Of a DNA stretch of 64,000 bases, positions 61,951 to 64,000 are shown piece after piece; position 1 is the first letter of the stretch, and the number at the start of each line of letters is the position of its first letter. Source of the DNA: Dipteris shenzhenensis (lineage: Eukaryota; Polypodiophyta; Polypodiopsida; Gleicheniales); assembly GCA_047967505.1 (NCBI GenBank), contig CM106539.1. The stretch is one strand, 5' to 3'. Position numbers and translations under genes: made by a program. The notes beneath the pieces are model-generated. The model was given only the letters and a program-made list of their open reading frames with translations. It was not told the origin of the DNA and ran no database searches.

Positions 61951-63426
61951 TTACTGCTCTGCATTTATTGCAGCATTCCCATTTCCTGCATCTGCATCTC
62001 CTACCATAACAGTTGGTGCATACCAGCTGCTCATTTCATCAAAAACAACATCTCTACTCACTTGCATTTTGCGGGTGGAAGGGTTATAACAGCGATACCC
62101 TTTCTGGTGCTGAGCATATCCAATAAAGATGCATTTTTCTGCCTTTGGATCCAGCTTTGTTCTCTTCTCATCAGGAACATGAACATAAGCTATGCAACCA
62201 AATACCTTCAAGTGAGAAATATCTGGTTTTTGGCCTGTATACATTTCTTCAGGCGTCATGCCATGGACAGCTGCAGTGGGGGTTCTGTTCATAATATAAA
62301 CAGCAGTTGCTACTGCTTCAGCCCAAAAATAATCAGGCATGTTTTTCTCATTTAGGATCGCCCGTCCTACTTCTGCAATATGCCTGTTCTTCCTTTCTGC
62401 AACCCCATTCTGCTGAGGGGTAGACCTGCATGAGTACTTCCTTTGAATTCCCTGTTCTTTCAGATATTCACAAAATTCTTCTGAAAAGTACTCTCCCCCT
62501 CCATCAGATCTTAGCACTTTAATATGCACACCTTTCTCTTTTTCAACCATGGCCTTAAAAGCCTTGAAATGACTGAACACTTCACTTTTGTGCTTCATAA
62601 AATAAATCCACACCTTCCTTGTGTAGTCATCAATAAACGTCACATAATAATGGCATCCACCAATAGAAGCAGCTTTGGTTGTCCAAACATCTGAATGGAT
62701 CACTTCCAAAGGTCTTCTGCTCACCTTAGCATTTTTAGGAAATGCATGTCTGGCCTGCTTACCCATTTGGCATGCTTCACATACCTTTTGCATTCCCTCA
62801 ACTCTGAATTTAGGCAAACCTGCAACAATATTTTTCGTTTGCATAGATTTCAGCCTTTGTATATTCACGTGCCCAATGCGCTTGTGCCATATCTCAATAT
62901 CTGCAATGACACCTCTCCCATGCGCAAACATAGCAGCTTTCACCTCAGGCATATCAACATCCAAGGTGAACATTCTGCCATTTTTGTTGCCTTTCGCAAC
63001 CAAGCGGCACTTATTTTTCAAGTCCTCAACGAAGCATCCATCAGGGTTAAATCTAACCTGCAGACCTTGCTCAACCATCTGGCCAACTGAAACCAGGTTC
63101 TTAGTGATTTTTGGAACATGAAGTACATCTGCCAAGTACTTTGTTTTGCCATCCTGCATAGCCAATGGCACTTTACCAACCTGCGTAATTGGGTGCGCAG
63201 TATCATCACCTGTTTCAACATAACCTGGCTTATCCAAATTTCTGACATCATGAAACCACTCACCATGACTGGTCATGTGGTTACAGGCACCTGAATCAAC
63301 ATACCAAACATCATTGCAAGCTGCAGCATCTCCTGACATGGAGTTAACCATATGCTGCATCACAAAAAGGTGCTCATTTCTGTCGTCACCATGCCCACTT
63401 GATGATGCATAGTTGCTTTGCTGCAA
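61951..63426 (-). CDS. Copia C protease-integrase (first part of pol)
   Basis: 491 codons. Protease WYVDSGACNHMTSHGEWFHD; pre-integrase HKRIGHVNIQRL and CEACQMGKQARHAF (HHCC); VIHSDVWTTKAASIGGCHYY; FIDDYTRKVWIYFMKHKSEV; STPQQNGVAERKNRHIAEVG (DD35E Glu); AVYIMNRTPTAAVHGMTPEE. Ends at TAA 61948-61950; Copia B has CAA at the matching codon, so this looks like a single C-to-T stop in an otherwise intact polyprotein. Confidence 0.92.
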   Translation of the reverse strand: MQQSNYASSSGHGDDRNEHLFVMQHMVNSMSGDAAACNDVWYVDSGACNHMTSHGEWFHDVRNLDKPGYVETGDDTAHPITQVGKVPLAMQDGKTKYLADVLHVPKITKNLVSVGQMVEQGLQVRFNPDGCFVEDLKNKCRLVAKGNKNGRMFTLDVDMPEVKAAMFAHGRGVIADIEIWHKRIGHVNIQRLKSMQTKNIVAGLPKFRVEGMQKVCEACQMGKQARHAFPKNAKVSRRPLEVIHSDVWTTKAASIGGCHYYVTFIDDYTRKVWIYFMKHKSEVFSHFKAFKAMVEKEKGVHIKVLRSDGGGEYFSEEFCEYLKEQGIQRKYSCRSTPQQNGVAERKNRHIAEVGRAILNEKNMPDYFWAEAVATAVYIMNRTPTAAVHGMTPEEMYTGQKPDISHLKVFGCIAYVHVPDEKRTKLDPKAEKCIFIGYAQHQKGYRCYNPSTRKMQVSRDVVFDEMSSWYAPTVMVGDADAGNGNAAINAEQ

Positions 63427-64000
63427 CTTCCCACTTTTGATGTCATTCTGCTTTTTATAGCATGTATTCTCCTTGTGTCCAGGCTTTCCACAATAATAGC
63501 ATTCTGTGCTGCTATTTACTTGCTGGTTCCTTTGCCATGAACCACGGCCTCTTTGGCTCCCCCTGCCTCTAGAACTACCACGTCCTCCTCCATAGGACTG
63601 GTTTTCCTATTGTTGCTGTTGGTTCTGATTTCCTGCACGGCCACCAAAACGGCCTCTTCCTCTACCTCTGCCTCTACCTGTATTCGAGTAGAAAGCAGTC
63701 TCTTGAGAAGTTGAGGTGGCTGAACCACCATTCCTTTACTCTTCACTCAGCAAGAGAGCAATAAGTTCCTGAAAATCAGGAAATGTTTCACGGACTCCAA
63801 TGGATGTCCGAAACTGTGCATAATCTTTCCCAAGACCATTCAAGGTCACGGACACTAAGTCCTCATCATCAACAAGTGCTCCAATGGAGGCAAGAGAATC
63901 TGCAAGACCTTTCACCTTCAAGGAATACTCATTTATATTCAGATTTTTCCTTTGCACATTGTGCAACTCCTGCTTTAGCTGCATCTTTCGTGCTTTGGTA
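63427..64000 (-). pseudogene. Copia C gag (runs off the window)
   Basis: Minus strand: MQLKQELHNVQRKNLNINEY, LADSLASIGALVDDEDLVSV; Gly/Arg-rich GRGRGRGRFGGRAGNQNQQ; zinc knuckle CYYCGKPGHKENTC (complete CCHC). Stops TAG near 63607 and TAA near 63737 fall at Gln codons. In the same frame as pol, as expected for a Copia polyprotein. Confidence 0.88.

Overview
This is a repeat-dense nuclear window from a land plant. One host gene is recognisable: a plant-type chromomethylase (CHG DNA methyltransferase with BAH, chromodomain and C5-methyltransferase parts). It lies on the minus strand. Sixteen spliced coding exons can be followed from the ATG at 34026 down to 6037, with every splice phase agreeing. 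That gives about 640 residues of a protein that is usually 800-900 long. The C-terminal exons (motifs IX-X) are not visible and probably lie beyond position 1. The lineage cannot be fixed from the sequence. The unusual LINE families hint at a non-flowering plant such as a fern, but that is weak inference.

Layout. 1-6036: ORF1-only non-LTR elements, a nested LINE and a solo LTR, probably the next large intron. 6037-34026: the chromomethylase gene. Intron 11 (8.9 kb) holds a LINE, head-to-head LTR pieces and a dead hAT transposase. Intron 6 (15.3 kb) holds a train of non-LTR elements separated by (CT)n tracts, including a 1010-bp inverted repeat. 34.0-35.4 kb: promoter and intergenic DNA with an E2F-type site. 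35.4-43.2 kb: L1-type LINE remnant and two Copia elements. 44.2-53.0 kb: Ty3/Gypsy pieces in both orientations, including an integrase followed in frame by a retropepsin-like domain. 53.0-64.0 kb: two related Copia elements (B and C), both minus strand. C is nearly intact and runs off the right edge.

Main biological points. (1) A gene for the enzyme class that silences transposons carries introns stuffed with transposons. (2) One short 3' module (a stem-loop, then a TTAATAAA-like motif, then a pyrimidine microsatellite) ends both ORF1-only and ORF2-bearing non-LTR copies. This suggests a two-component retrotransposon system in which separate elements supply ORF1 and reverse transcriptase. (3) New copies start directly at the (CT)n tail of the previous copy, suggesting insertion into CT repeats. 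(4) The 1010-bp inverted repeat could yield a long double-stranded RNA from the chromomethylase pre-mRNA. (5) Copia B has several TAG stops exactly where Copia C has CAG, as expected from deamination of CHG methylation.

No tRNA, rRNA or CRISPR feature was seen. All coordinates were read by eye; exon ends are given to the base because splice sites and phases agree, while ends of degraded repeats are approximate.
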